From contig ML681990.1 in NCBI GenBank assembly GCA_007922195.1, positions 37,709,557-37,773,556 of the forward strand: 64,000 nt of DNA, given 5' to 3'. Position numbers and translations under genes: made by a program. The notes below the pieces were generated by a model, which saw nothing but the letters and a program-made list of their open reading frames with translations, made no database searches and was not told where the DNA came from. Every line of letters begins with the position of its first letter. Within the stretch, counting starts at the first letter, position 1. This document shows, piece after piece, positions 1 through 12,215 of this stretch. The DNA is from Podocnemis expansa (lineage: Eukaryota > Chordata > Testudines > Podocnemididae).

Positions 1-966
1 ATCAGGATCTAAACTTTGCAGCTTGGTTCCACTACATAATGAAACTGATAATTAAAAATAAAACTTGTAATCAGAGTAAATGTATGCATAACTAAAAAGG
101 GTAGATTATACCTCACTTTCACTAGTAGTGGATGAAGCTATCAGACCCTCTCCAATACCTATTTCACCCATCTGTCTTAACTCCAAAAACCCAGTGTTGT
201 CACTACAGGTCAACTGAATTTCTTTATATTTCTTCAGATTATTGAGTTGCTAGCAGAAAGTGCTGCCATCACTCTTGTATAAATTATCTATATATAAAAG
301 GCTCAGCACTTCGAGTTAAATTTATTTGAGCCATTACTTTTGCAGTCAATTATAGTGTTACACATTACCATGTAAGTGTATTGTATTGTTTATGTGGTGC
401 TGTAAGAATACAGGGTGCTTTGCTGTAGCAGAAATATGGCTAAGAGACAAGAATCCCTGTCCTGAGAAACTTTCTTTAAAGGATAGAGCTAGTATTGTAC
501 AGCATTCCTAATCATAGCATAAAGCAAGCGAACTGAATGACTAATGATGATTACAGCTGGAATTGTTTGTGGACCACATGGATTTTCATGAGTGGATTTT
601 AGCAGAATATCCAGGTACATGACTTAGCATGCTGTTTCAAGGCTGAAAAAAGTAAAGTCCCTTTTTAAAGGAAAAAGTCCCTTCTTAGACAGAAAAAAAA
701 GGACGTAATGTAAAGTGCATTGAAATAAAAGGAAAGATTCCCATGGACTTCAGTGGACTTTGGAAGACGTCCAAAAGTATCAACAAAGGGAAAATCCTGA
801 GTGAAGCAGGAGACAATTGTGTGGATGTAGGTGGGATGGAGTTACAGTGCTTTGAACTGGAAGAGAAGTTTTGACTAGTAAGTTTAGTATTCAGCAAAAC
901 AAAATAAAAGTTTATAAATAGGTAAATTGCCTGTTCAGAAACAGAGATTCCCTTTAGTTTCTATCT
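1..966. other. Unique intergenic DNA, no gene seen
   Basis: AT-rich sequence with only short chance ORFs (70 codons or fewer). No repeat family or exon-like ORF was recognised. The same holds for 1145-1694. Confidence 0.6.
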
Positions 967-1144
967 CAGTGGTTCTCAAGCTTTTGTGGGTCATGACACA
1001 TTTGGTGGCTTGTTGTGACCCTACAGGACACACGAGCCCACCTTCTCCAAGCCAAATCCAGAGTTCTCCGTGGCTTTCTGTGACACACTTACTGCTGTGC
1101 AGTAACACACTAATGTGTCCTGACACAGTGATTGAGGACCACTG
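967..1144. mobile_element. hAT-like MITE, CAGTGGTTCTCAA family, copy 1
   Basis: The ends are CAGTGGTTCTCAA and TTGAGGACCACTG, imperfect terminal inverted repeats. The interior (tgaccctacaggacacac, aatgtgtcctgacacagt) is shared with the copy at 19181-19343. The flanking 8-mers ttctatct/gcctatgt match at 5 of 8, a decayed duplication. Confidence 0.8.
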
Positions 1145-1694
1145 GCCTATGTATTGATCCACAAATTGGATGATTTCTTTGTATGTAAGAAAACATGTTT
1201 CCTTTGTACAGACCCTGCAGACTAGCAAGGAATATCTGAGCATAAACCCCAGACATAACTATCCAGAAGTGTGTTCTAAGGTGCCTACAAAAGGTTTTCT
1301 TCAAGAAGTATCAGTGTGCAAGTCTTCTACACACAAACTTGCTTCTCAGTATGCACAGTCCAAACTGCTTCTCTTGCCCAGCAGAAGACTGTTGTATGGG
1401 TTTAAAGTAGAAGCGATTACAACAGAACTGGCATTACAAACTTGAAAATCTCTCAACTGTTATAACCCCTCTATGAAGTAGGCATGTCCTATTCCAGTTT
1501 TACAAGATGAAAACTGAGACACAGAGGTGAAAGCCAAAATGGAAGTTAAGTACCTGAAGCGTCACTCTTGGATTTATAAACCAGAAAATTTTGGCCTGTG
1601 AGTTAATAAGCACCAGGGAGGGATTTAGCATCAGAGCTGGGACTTGTACCTTTTTCTCAGGCCAAATCCACATTACAGACCTGTAGCAGTATAA

Positions 1695-1900
1695 TATCAT
1701 TGTGCTGGGGTGTGAAAAAAACACACCTCAGAGTGACGTACATATACCAACTTAACAGCCCCCCCCCCCCACTCCCCAGTATAGACAGCACTATGCCAAT
1801 GGGAAGCCCTTCCATCCGCACAGCACTATCTTTACTAAAGTGCTGCAGCAGCAGAGCCGCGGCACTGTATGGGAAGACAAGTCCTCAGTCCCTTGTTTGG
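1695..1900. mobile_element. Degenerate MITE remnant
   Basis: The sequence tgtgaaaaaaacacacctca, 'gagtgacgta', a C12 run at 1759-1770, and 'cagcactatgccaatgggaagcc' resemble a widespread sauropsid MITE. That assignment is from memory of the family's look. The ends are not resolved. Confidence 0.4.
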
Positions 1901-2024
1901 TCCACAAGACAATTCTGTATTTCATGCTACTGAGCTGCACCACCTTGTGACCAGAGAGCATGTTGGCTGCTTGACTGCGGAGCAGGCTCAGCCACAGACA
2001 GAAGCCTTGGTATGTGTCTGACAC

Positions 2025-2372
2025 TGAAAAACCTGCCGCTGACTTGGGCTTGTGGGGCTCCAGTGAAGGGGCTGTTTAACTGCAGTGTAAATGTCCCGAA
2101 TTTATAAGGAGAGTCCCAGTATTCAAGAATTTGTCATACATAGGTTTCTGTCATTGCCACCACCACCACCCTCCTGATTTTCCACACTTGTGAAAAGTGT
2201 TCGTGCTCAGGTTGCAGCCCAAGATCCAGGCTCACCTTACAGTGCCCTAAAACCTGCGGTTTGGCCTGAGCCCAAACACCTACACTAAACAAACAGCCAC
2301 AGCCCTAAACCCTGCAAGCCTGTCAGCCAGTGTGGCTCAGCCACAGGTTTTTATTGCAGTGTAAACATAGTT
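2025..2372. mobile_element. MITE remnant with CTGCAGTGTAAA-type ends
   Basis: Two halves repeat the theme 'taactgcagtgtaaatgt' (2077-2094) and 'tattgcagtgtaaacat' (about 2352-2368). Each is preceded by related text (gcttgtggggctcc; tcagccagtgtggctcagcc). This is typical of an old non-autonomous DNA element. No target duplication could be read. Confidence 0.45.
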
Positions 2373-2759
2373 AGTGCTGTCAGAAATAACCTGGCCTTTA
2401 CCACCAGGTCTCCCCAGATGTCAGGGGCTATGTTTTTTCCAAACCCTGGATCCCAACCTTGTTTCAGTGTGAGGTGATGTGTGTGTATACTCATAGTGTC
2501 TGTGAACAGGCTTAGAAAGACGAGATTTGTACAAGTAAATCAAACGTTAGTACCTTGATTACACTGCATATACAAATACACACAAAGGGATGACAAAATA
2601 TTTCCATCAATGATATTGAAATTTATGAATAGGCAAAGTAAGAAAAATGCTGCTTGAGGACGTGTCATTAACAGTTTGTGTTTTGGTAGTTATAAGACTT
2701 TAACTTTTTTAAGCTTGACAATCTAAGATCATTAATTACTGTAGTCATTTAAATAAAAT

Positions 2760-3560
2760 GAAAGATGCTTAAAATAAACATCCATACTATCAGTGATTTT
2801 TTTTTAAAAAAAGAATCAAATTCTGCCATGCCTACTGAAGAATCCATCACCTGCTATCAACCTGAGCAATTCGCTTACATTTTCAAGACTATCTTTTGCT
2901 TTTAAAATGGCTTGAACCATCTTTTTATGATGATAGCTAAAGTCTCATTTGCATTTCTTGTTTCTCTCGAATCAGGGAGGGAGCAAAGGCCAGCTCCAGA
3001 CTTGATGCAGTGTGCTCCTATTTACTGCTTATTTATTTCAGTTGTGTTTGTATGAGCTGAAAATGTCCTTTATATTCTTGCATTGGGGCACTTCAAGCCT
3101 AAAGCAAACCATATAAAGGTGTGAAAGAACCTGCCTTTGATAATGTTAGATGATTTTTAGGATAGCCTTTATGCAGAGGTTGGAAAAATAAATATGCAGC
3201 ACTGATTGCAAATTTCTATTTAAAATGCTCGATTTTAACTTTCAAACCGCTTCCGTCATGTGCTGCATCCCATTTTGCTTAGTAAATGAGAAGTGCTTCA
3301 AGATACAACTGAAGTGCTTTTTCTCAGCAAGCTAAATGCATTTTGCTGATGATTGAGATGGTCTATTTCAACCTCTGACAGGAAATGACCAGGGCTGGCA
3401 GGTCAGACGAGGTGGAAAAGAATGAAAGCCTCCTCATATTCAATCAGCTCCCAATTACACTTTATCAGCAGGAGAGCAGATCAGAAATGAGTTTCTTTTC
3501 AATTGGAACTCTCAGCACACAGCCGTGTGATTCAGGATACTTCAAAACTAATAAATAACA
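2760..3560. promoter_or_regulatory. Candidate conserved non-coding element block
   Basis: About 800 bp of unique, AT-rich, complex sequence with no repeat signature and no ORF. It contains octamer-like ATTTGCAT (near 2947) and dense homeodomain-like AT motifs. The stretch 3240-3540 has the look of a tetrapod conserved enhancer: long mixed-composition sequence without degeneracy. This is judged by appearance only; no alignment was possible. Confidence 0.3.
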
Positions 3561-4335
3561 GCTGGTATTTAGTTATCTTTCAACAGTTTATCTATTTGAT
3601 TTGTCTACTTCTACTGTTTTAATCACAGGGCTTTTTTTTTTTAATGTGAAAAATATATAAAAATCCCCGGTCAGTAAGAAATCTGCTTGTTTATATTTTG
3701 GAGCAACAATCATGGTGTTATTCTTTTACCATTATTTAAGGATTTGCCAGGCTTATTTCTCTTGACAGACCATAGTTTAGTTTCTGAGGAACTCATTACA
3801 TTGTGAAAGCTAAACTGATCTAGAAATTGCTATAGCTATGAAACTTTACAGAGAAGATCTCCTCTCATGAATAAATCATGATTCAAATCTTGTGAAATAT
3901 CTACCATACTGGATATTTGTGGTAAAAGACTTTTTTAACTAGATGTTACTATAGGTAAAGTTAAGCTATATTTTCCAAAAAGATTTCACTGGGAAGAATT
4001 TGTGTTGTATGAAATTGGTTGAACTCTTTATGGACCAGTTACTGACCTCAAATTTCAGAATAATCACACAATTTAAAAAACTAATAGAATCTTTACAGAA
4101 GGCTGTCTCGGAACACTGGTCACCTTGACCAAATGAAAGGGGGGGGCATGGAGTTGTTCTGTCTTCGTTCACTTTATATTATACAAATGAAGAACAGTTT
4201 TAGTGCTTCTTTAAAAAGATTATCACAAAAGTGTGTATGTGGGTGACACATACCCCTCCACAGCCTAAAAGAAACACAAGCTCATAAATAGAACTACAGA
4301 GTTCATCCTAAGAAGCTCAATATTTAATAAAGTGA

Positions 4336-4364
4336 AACAAACAAGGATTCCTGTGGCACTTTTA
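4336..4364 (+). mobile_element. tRNA-derived SINE fragment, left of MITE
   Basis: Contains 'aacaaacaaggattcctgtggcactttt', the 5' body of the SINE seen elsewhere in the window. It is cut at its TTTA by the MITE that starts at 4365. Confidence 0.75.
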
Positions 4365-4849
4365 GGGTATGCCCACATATCTCTTTTATTTCAAAATAAC
4401 ACTGGTTATTTCAAAATAAAAGAGATTAGTTCCACACAGCATATTCTTATTTCAAAATGATGGGCTCCGTCATTTCGAAATAAGAGCCGTCATTTCGAAA
4501 AAGCTTAAACCTTCTTTAAATCGAAACGCGTTATTTCGAAATGGTCATTTTGAAATAATGCTGTTCAGACGTGTTATTTTGAAGTAACCATTATTTCGAA
4601 ATAACGCTTTTCCCCTTCTCCTTCTCAGGGTGCCTTCCTTTTAGCCTATATTGGATGGGGGCATGGCCCAGGGAGGGGGCCATGTTGCCACACCTACCAT
4701 GGTGCCCCTCTCCTAAAACGAAATAGCAAGTCCTGTGTTTGGACATGCTATTTGGTTTTGAGCTTTTTCCTTAATTTAAATTAACTTATTTTGAAATAAG
4801 GGCTTTATTTCGAAATAACTCATTTTGAAATAACTTATTTTGAAATAAC
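4365..4849. mobile_element. TTCGAA-palindrome MITE, copy M1 (right end lost)
   Basis: The left terminus GGGTATGCCCACAT is followed by many copies of the 14-mer palindrome TTATTTCGAAATAA and its TTTTGAAATAA or TTTCAAAATAA variants. The interior includes a short GC-rich portion (4620-4720). The right terminal repeat is missing; the element runs straight into a minus-strand SINE head. The left flank is TTA. Confidence 0.85.
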
Positions 4850-4894
4850 GACTCCTTGTTTTGCTGAACTAGACTAACACAGCTACCCCTTTTG
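4850..4894 (-). mobile_element. tRNA-derived SINE head, right of MITE
   Basis: Contains 'actccttgttttgctgaa' then 'ctagactaacacagctaccc', the reverse complement of the SINE head. Together with 4336-4364 it forms an inverted SINE arrangement around the MITE. Confidence 0.8.
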
Positions 4895-5439
4895 AAACAA
4901 ACAATAAAGTGATCATGCAGATAAATAGACAGATTTTTGTTTATTTAATATTTTTACTACAGTAGTGTCTAGAGGCCTCAGCCTCTACCCCAAATCCCGT
5001 TTTTGGTGCAACAAACTACTTCCTGCTGGCACATTTCAGGAAGCAGAGCCCTTTCTCTATTTCCTGTCTGCCGGGCCAGCCCTAGACCAACTGACAATCC
5101 AGGAGCATCTCTGGCACCCCTCCCCTTTGTTAAACTTTTGAATACCTGATTTTTTTATTGCATTTATAGCCCGCTTCATGACTTTGATGCATGATTTGCA
5201 TGCATGATTCTAAGAGGTTAGTGAAAAATGTATCCACACACAGAATATCAGAAATACTTTACTTCAAACAGTGTACTTCCCCTTCTGTCACTAAAAACAA
5301 AAACAGTGACCCTGTCCCATGCCTGGCACCCCAGGCAATCTCCTGGGTCACCTGCCCCTAAATCCAGCCCCACATATCGCACCCCCATGGGATAGGGAAA
5401 GCACAATCCCTGTTCTTCCCTAAATATAACAACTGCCTA

Positions 5440-6142
5440 GCTGTCATATAGGCTTCACGGGAGAGTGGATGTACTTGGAGTGGCAGGGGTGTGCCAGGGA
5501 ATGCCCCCCGCCTGTGGCAGGAGCGGCGGGGGCTGGCAGGGAATCCCAGGGGCAGGGTGGCACCGGGCTTGGGGGCAGCCCCAGTGGCGGGGTGAGCTGC
5601 CCCTGGAGCGGCCACCCTGCGGGGGCTGCAGCCCTCCTGACCATGCTGCAGGGCTGGCAGCTCCCGTGCAGCCCAGGTGGGGGGCAGAGCCCTGAGGGTG
5701 CCCCAGCCAGCTTCCACCCGCTTCCACTTGCTGGGCATAGGGAGGGCAAAGGGGGCTGAGGTACCCGTTCCCCCTGCTTCCAGCAAGGGGAAGTGGGGGG
5801 GAAGCTGGCTAGGGCACCCTCCGACCCCTTGCGCTCCACTCAGCACTCTGGCCAGGGTGCTGGGGGGGGGACTTTCCCCCCAGGGTGCCATGCACCCTGG
5901 GAGGTAGATCCCTGTTATTTCAAAACAATCCTTGTTTCGAAATAACATGTCCGAACGGCATTATTTCGAAATAATCCTCCTTTTGAAAGGAAAGTGGTTT
6001 AAGCTGTTTCGAAAGGAGGGCTCTTGTTTCGAAATGAGGAGCTCCTTGCTTTCGAAACAAGAAAATGTTGTATGGACATAGGGACTTTTATTTTGAAACA
6101 ACCAGTGTTGTTTTGAAATAAAAGCCCTGTGTGGACATACCC
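5440..6142. mobile_element. TTCGAA-palindrome MITE with GC-rich core, copy M2
   Basis: The right part (5908-6142) carries TTATTTCGAAATAA-type palindromes and ends in GTGTGGACATACCC, the inverse of M1's start. The left part (about 5450-5905) is a GC-rich core with recurring 'ggcaggg' and 'gggggc' words. The left terminus was not found, so the start is approximate. Overlapping ORFs in this core (up to 196 codons) have no recognisable domain and are compositional. Confidence 0.7.
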
Positions 6143-8954
6143 AGTGTGAGTAAGTGGCGGGACACTATTCTCTTTGTGCTGCCTCAGCAAAAAGGGACTA
6201 GTTTAGCACCTACCTTTGATATGCTGTGTAACCCGGGAGAAGGCAGAGTCAGCTGAAATGTTGGCAACTCTTATCTCTTATTTCCTGTGTTTTATTAATA
6301 TGGGGATGTACAAATATGAGTTTGTTTTCATTGTGATACGCTTGGACAGCGTGACCCCTTTACTGATATGATAGGCTGATTTCAGCTGGCTTTGAGCACA
6401 AAAGAGGAAGGGTGAGTAATTCCTGTAAACGGTAAGGTAAATTGTCAAAGGTGCCCTTAATGGGATTGAAGTATCTCAATCCTATAGGCAGCTTTCAATA
6501 TCTCAGTCAAACTGCTGAATTTTGGACTGCTAAATATCCCTGCTAAATTGTACATTTATCCTTTGATCCACCACCGGTAATTAGCACCAGATTTGCTGGA
6601 GTCGGTGATTTAATTTTGGTGTGTGTTTCAGTCCTAAATGATTTCCTGCTTTTCAATTTGTTGTGCATTTTAGTGCAAGTTTCCCAGGGCTTGAGAGCTA
6701 TAGAGAGCAGATTGACTGCAAAGGCAAGGTTTCCTCAGGCTTTTGTAGCTCTAGTTAAATGAAAGCTGACACCGTAACACACTACTCCCCCTTGCACACA
6801 GTACAGCCGTAATATTTTGTTGTTCACTTTTCAAAGACAGTAGAAGGAGCAAAGGAGCTCAGTTGGGCTTGATGCTTATGGCATTATTGATTGGGGGAAA
6901 CTATTCACCAGAAGTATTGAACAGACCTGAAATTTCACAGTTCCTCACCTGAGGAGATGAGAATGAATTCATACCAATTGTGGCATGGAGGGATAAAATG
7001 CACCTCCCTGAACCAGCTTGGGCAACTGTGACCAGAGGATTTCCTGTAATGGGGATGAGCAGCTACTCAAACTACAGTGCAGTGAGCTCTGTACAGGATT
7101 TTCAGAGTGTAGAAAATCTCCCACAAACTCCATCTAGAACTGCAGGTGTTCAGCACTTCTGAAAAATGAGACCCTTAATCTCTGCTTAAGGGCTCTGTAG
7201 AAGCCCCACCAGCAGAGGCTGTTCAAGCACACTAAATCAACGCTTCTCTCTGGCACCTTTACCATGTACCCACCCCAGCCATTGTGCCCACACTTGGGGT
7301 TGAGTGGCTCAGTGCAAACACTGCTTAGTCAGTGGAGACAAGTTGTGGATATCCTACAAATATTTCAGTGCGATGCAGTCACCCCACCAGATTTTCTGCA
7401 AAAGGTAGTGTGAACCAGGGAAGAATTTGTCCCATATTGCAGTTTCCATATCAAAATAATTTCTTAGATGAGCTTTACATTAATGCTTTCAGCTATCCCC
7501 CAGTAACAAAGATAGTTCCTTTTACTGTCAGGTTTCATTAATCCAAGTTTTTGATCACTGTGGGACCCTGTGGTTTTTCCCTGAAAACATTCCATAGTCT
7601 AAATCTACATATATTGAGCTATATTCTATTCCATTTACTTCAGTGTAAATCCAGAAACACTCTAGTGAGGCTATGGAGTTATTGCAGATTTACACGGGGG
7701 TAACTAAAGCCAGAATTTAGCCCTTTTACTTTCTGGTTGATTGGTTTCCCTCAAGCAACAACACAGGAGCGCAAAAGACTGCCTATATTCCCTCATGCAC
7801 AGTTCAGCTGTTTCTTTCCCCATGTTTCTGCTTCACCTGACATAAAATCTGTTTACTCTTGTCTCCTGTAGACTGGAAATACTAATTTGTAAAATGGCAA
7901 AGAAACCCATCATGCCAGTCCAAAAAGTACAGAAATAAGTCTGATACACGATTATCCAAGCTTACAGATTGTCATATGAATAGACACTCTTAAAATAATA
8001 CAAAAATGTCAAATGAACTTGTAATCTGAGCTCAGTTACTAAAGCACCATTACAATTGGCATTAGTTGGTGACCTTCTTAGCAGGTTCTGCCTGTGATGA
8101 GCCTGCAGAGCAAAATAGCCTTTGGGGGTTGGCAGTACTTCATTTTTCCATAGCTCAGCGTTGAATTGTGTAGCTTTTACAACTGTGTAAATTAGAACAA
8201 ATATTAAGAAATGACCCAAAACATGTCAAAATTATTTTTATTTTTGAAAACAGCACTAAACAATAATGCCCTTGGGTGAGGGTTTCTGTCAGGCCCAGTA
8301 GCGATAGTTAATTATTCCCCCACAAAATGGCCTGTGCAGAACTCACTGAGGTATCATATGTCTTAAAACGTACCTAGTGAGCCAATCCTTAGATTCATCA
8401 TCTATGCCTCGGTGACAAATGGAAGTTCGGCTTATTGACACAGAACAGTACATTTATTTGCTGCCTAGAGGTTAGTGACATATAAGCAGAAATGAGTGAC
8501 TCTTAGGAGGTTCAGAGGTTTGCTGAGTTTATCAAAATTTATTCAGGCCTCTTGGCTGATGATCCAAGTAGGAGCTCTCACAAGTACAAGATCTGTCAGA
8601 ATTTTTTTTATTTTTTTCTCTATTTACTTCGTTCTTCCAGTCTCACCTTTAGTGTCTCATTCATACAGCCCCTTAAACTGAGAACAATGCTTCATTCTCC
8701 TCCATTTCCTCTTTCAATACCCACTTCTTTTTGTGCAGCTTTCTAGCCTTCACATGATGAGGTTGTACTTTGCTTGCCTGTATGGCATCTATCATGATTG
8801 TTTGTTTGTTTCATACTGCATTATACTCAATTATGCCTGCAGATTACAAATTCTTCAGGTGCTGAATTCAGTCTTTTGTCTGGCACATTTCACCTGCCAT
8901 TTAGGTTTGGATGCTTATTTATCTCTAATGTAGCATGACAAGCTTTTTAGTAAA
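6143..8954. other. Unique intergenic DNA, no gene seen
   Basis: Mixed sequence with stops in all frames. Short texts such as 'gatttacacgggggtaacta' (7689) and 'agcacttctgaaaaatgaga' (7151) resemble tiny dispersed sauropsid repeats. ORFs at 6980, 7332 and 7962 have no domain. Confidence 0.55.
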
Positions 8955-9156
8955 AATGAGAGTCTTGTGGCACCTTGAAGACTGACACATTTCTTTGGGC
9001 ATAAGTTTTTGTGGGCTCCAACCCATTTCATCAGATACATGACGTAGTGGTTGGAGCCCACAAAACTTACGCCTGAAGAAATGTGTTAGTCTTCAAGATG
9101 CCACAGAACTCTGGTTGTTTTTGCTGTACACGGACTAACATGGCTACCCCTCTGAA
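8955..9156. mobile_element. tRNA-derived SINE, tail-to-tail inverted pair
   Basis: A plus-strand body lacking its head (agtcttgtggcaccttgaag ... cccatttcatcagat, about 8958-9037) is followed at once by a minus-strand copy with its head (ttggagcccacaaaacttac ... cggactaacatggctacccc, about 9049-9155). The pair can fold into a long hairpin. Confidence 0.88.
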
Positions 9157-11252
9157 GATTTTTAGTACTTCCCAATTTTGCCATGGTCAGAAATACTGCA
9201 AGGATAACTTGTCTCTGATTTTTTTTTTTTTTTTTAGCTTTTTAATTTCAACTTCTAATTCCAGATGAATAGCTGAAATTTTGTGCAAAGCACCAGATAC
9301 CCTACTATGATGCTTCCCTGGGGCACCTCACTATCACTTGCCCTCAGCATGAGGAAGCTATGCCTCTACCTACCACAGGTCAGCTCCCTAACTCCCTTGG
9401 CCAAGGGCAACAGTAGTAGTCTCTTTCTGTGCCTACCCAAGCTCTGCTGCTCCCTGTCCATGGGAGAACCACTGCCCCTTAAACACTACAAGCATATCTC
9501 TGGCATGTCTAGGGCCTAGCTCACTGGACATTCATGGTTTTCAGATTTGCTGCTCTCAAAGCAGCAGTACTCCCCAGTTAACGAGTTCCAGCTCAACCCA
9601 CTGCTCTTCCTCATGCACAGTACTTAGATGTGGTTTAGTGAATGTAGAAAATGTTTCATTTAACTAAGAAGGGATTCAAATGTCAGCACGTAGAAATATT
9701 GGAAACAAATGGTTCTGTATAAAATCAAATCAAATCATAACACACATTTTAAAAGCCAGAATTATTTAATCAAACTGAAGCTCAAGGTCCTTCCAGAGAT
9801 ATTCAGCCAGGGCAGGCTGATGTTCTTTTTTCATGACACAAGTCACAGTGTCAACTTTTCTCCTCAGTGAAGGATGCAGGTCCCTAGATATACACCAACA
9901 ATCTATTATCTCTATCCTTCCTGTGGTTTTATTTCTCCATGTAAATTTCTTCTCTTGGAGCTTTCACAATTTCTTGATGAGTATATTGGCTGCACATGCA
10001 AAAATACATACATTGTGAAGGACGACACACAATGCCCAGTCGGAGATATGCATCCATTAATGCCTGTCTCAAAGGAACTGGTCTGAGGCATATGACTGCT
10101 GATTTACTTACCTTCACTCCATAATTGGAACATAATTTCCAGTATAGATATCTGACTCCTTAAATAACAGCCATATGTACTTCTCAAACTGTTTAGAAAC
10201 CAGAGGGCTGCTGCTCTCAGTAGAGACCTCACATGACACCTACTGGTGAACTATTGTACATATACCTGATCAAGGGGGTCCCTATAAAACTGTATGCATC
10301 CTTGTGCCCTCTACAAATTGGCATCAAGAGGCCCCTGGTCACATCTAGGTTTATTTGGGAAAAATGGCAAATATTAGACATCACATTCATGTTCACTACT
10401 GCCTCAGTCTCACGAGGTTCAAAGAGCCTTTGTTCTAGGGCTTTTATTTCACCAGTAAAAAGAAGAATAGTCAAAGAAATTAAGAGTGAAGGAAAGGAAC
10501 CGGGCTGTAGCCAAGTTCCAATTATCCCATGACATTGTATCAATGCACAGTCAACTCCAGATGGAAGTTAACCCAATTTAGCGCTTGGATAAATCCTGGA
10601 AGAGACCAACATAACAAAAAGCATTGTGCTGGGTAAATGCCAGGAGAGATGCCTGGAACTAATCCTTTCATCTAGGGCATCATCATAGCATCTTCAGTGG
10701 CAGGAGGACAATGCTGATAGCTGAGTGGAAATGTCTTAGTTTAAGGCTCTGTCTCCAGTGGGTTCCAGACATTCTTGCCCACAAGTATAAGTAGGTGTAG
10801 TATGATTTGACCTTATGGTTTTGGACCAGGACCAAACTGGCTTTGGGTGGATAGGTGTGTAAGTCACGGAAACAGAGTTTCTCCCTGGAGTTCCTGCACC
10901 TTCATGGACACCTTAGTGGGACAGGGATGCAGTCAGTGCCCCTAATTCACACCAAGCAGAGGGCATCTGCTTCAGATGTCTTTCCAGTGACCCTCTGCCC
11001 TGGACCTGACTTGGGGGGACCGCTCTCTCTCCATGCTAGTTATTTGGTGCATGGGCCACCACCATCTCCTTGGCAGACTCTCACAGGCAGCCACCATGCT
11101 ACACAGAGACAAAGACCCAAGATGGCCATCCTCATCTGCAGAAGTGGCTTTGTCCCACCCAGGCCTGCCTGTGGGGAAAGGGGCCAAGTAAGCTAGAAAT
11201 ATCCTGGCAGCGTTGGAGGGGAGGTGAAGTACGAGAAGGGCAGAGGCTTCTT
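9157..11252. other. Unique intergenic DNA, no gene seen
   Basis: No repeat family recognised. 10230-10540 is open on both strands for about 100 codons but shows no motif and no splice sites. It may be a fortuitously stop-poor or conserved non-coding stretch. Confidence 0.5.
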
Positions 11253-11366
11253 TAAAAAAAACAACAAAGAGTCGTGTGGCACTTTAAGACTAACAGATTT
11301 ATTTTTCTCATGAGCTTTCATGGGAGAAAATCCCACTTCCTCAGGTGCTTCAAAGATGGGTGAACT
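11253..11366 (+). mobile_element. tRNA-derived SINE, head-truncated single copy
   Basis: Body and tail are present: 'gagtcgtgtggcactttaag', 'catgagctttcatgggag', 'aatcccacttcctcaggtgc'. The tRNA-like head is missing. It is the only locus of this family in the window without an evident inverted partner. Confidence 0.85.
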
Positions 11367-11609
11367 TACAGAAAGGAATGAAAATAAATGCAAGGGGGTG
11401 TAAAACATAGGATCAGGTCATACAGTCACAGCAAATCAGAGCAGTTGTTAGGTTCAAACCATGGGAAGCCTGAAGTCAAATTACCTTTTGTAATGGGAAA
11501 AGAACCCATAGTCTCTCTTACTCCTCTCAGCAAGGTGAGCAGAGCAAACCCTGCAAGCGTAACTTAGTACTCAAACTGGGGTGAGGATAGTACCCTCCTT
11601 CTTGTTGCC

Positions 11610-12207
11610 CAGGGGTTAAAATAATGCGGAACACACAAGAACGCCACTCTGGGCCCACCATTTTTAGGGGCCACCGTTCCAGGTCCCCTAAAAATAAAAT
11701 AATGGGGCAGAACGCAGCAGTCTGGTGTGTTCCACCTTATTACTCCTGCAGCAGTTTTAAAAGCTACCAGCCTGGGGGAAGCGCCCTGCCAACGAGAAGC
11801 CTGTGTCTTCTGGCAGAGTAGGGGCTGCAGCTGTGCACGGGAGGGACCTTACCCCCAGGTGGGAGTTTTAAAAACTCCTGCCCTTGGCATCCTCGGGGGG
11901 TGGAGGAAGAGCCTAGCCAATGGCATGGCCATTCTACTCTGCTTTACTGCTACCCTACTTTACCACCCTGACACCTCCTGTCCCCTCCTTTACTGCCCCC
12001 ATCTCCTGCCCCTGCCCCCAGCCACAGATTCAACACCCCTATCTCCTGGCCCTGCTTCATTCCTCCTTATCCCTCCCTCCACATTCTGTGCCCTCCTCCT
12101 ACCTGGGCTGGGGCCTGCACATGCATGAAGGGGGCCCGCACAATACAGGAAGGGGGTCTGGAGATTAGGAGGGTTCCCGGGCCTGTCAAATTATACTTTA
12201 ATCACTG
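11610..12207 (-). mobile_element. Long non-autonomous hAT, CAGGGGTTAAA family, copy A
   Basis: Terminal repeats are CAGGGGTTAAA (left) and TTTAATCACTG (right). A perfect 8-bp target duplication TTGTTGCC occurs at 11602-11609 and 12208-12215, diagnostic of hAT insertion. Orientation is opposite to copies at 48454 and 56870, whose left ends (ttaaagtataattt) match this copy's right end. The interior is C-rich (11930-12110) and gives spurious ORFs such as 11727-12128. Confidence 0.92.
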
Positions 12208-12215
12208 TTGTTGCC

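Noticed and set aside
5358..5948. A 196-codon minus ORF and several overlapping ORFs
   Set aside because: Pro/Gly/Ala-rich translation of the GC core of MITE M2 in all frames; compositional.
4365..6142. TTCGAA repeats as a satellite or CRISPR-like array
   Set aside because: The palindromes lack uniform spacing and lie between transposon termini, and the genome is a vertebrate one.
10229..10543. Overlapping ~100-codon ORFs on both strands
   Set aside because: No motif, no splice sites, and simultaneous opening on both strands suggests chance.
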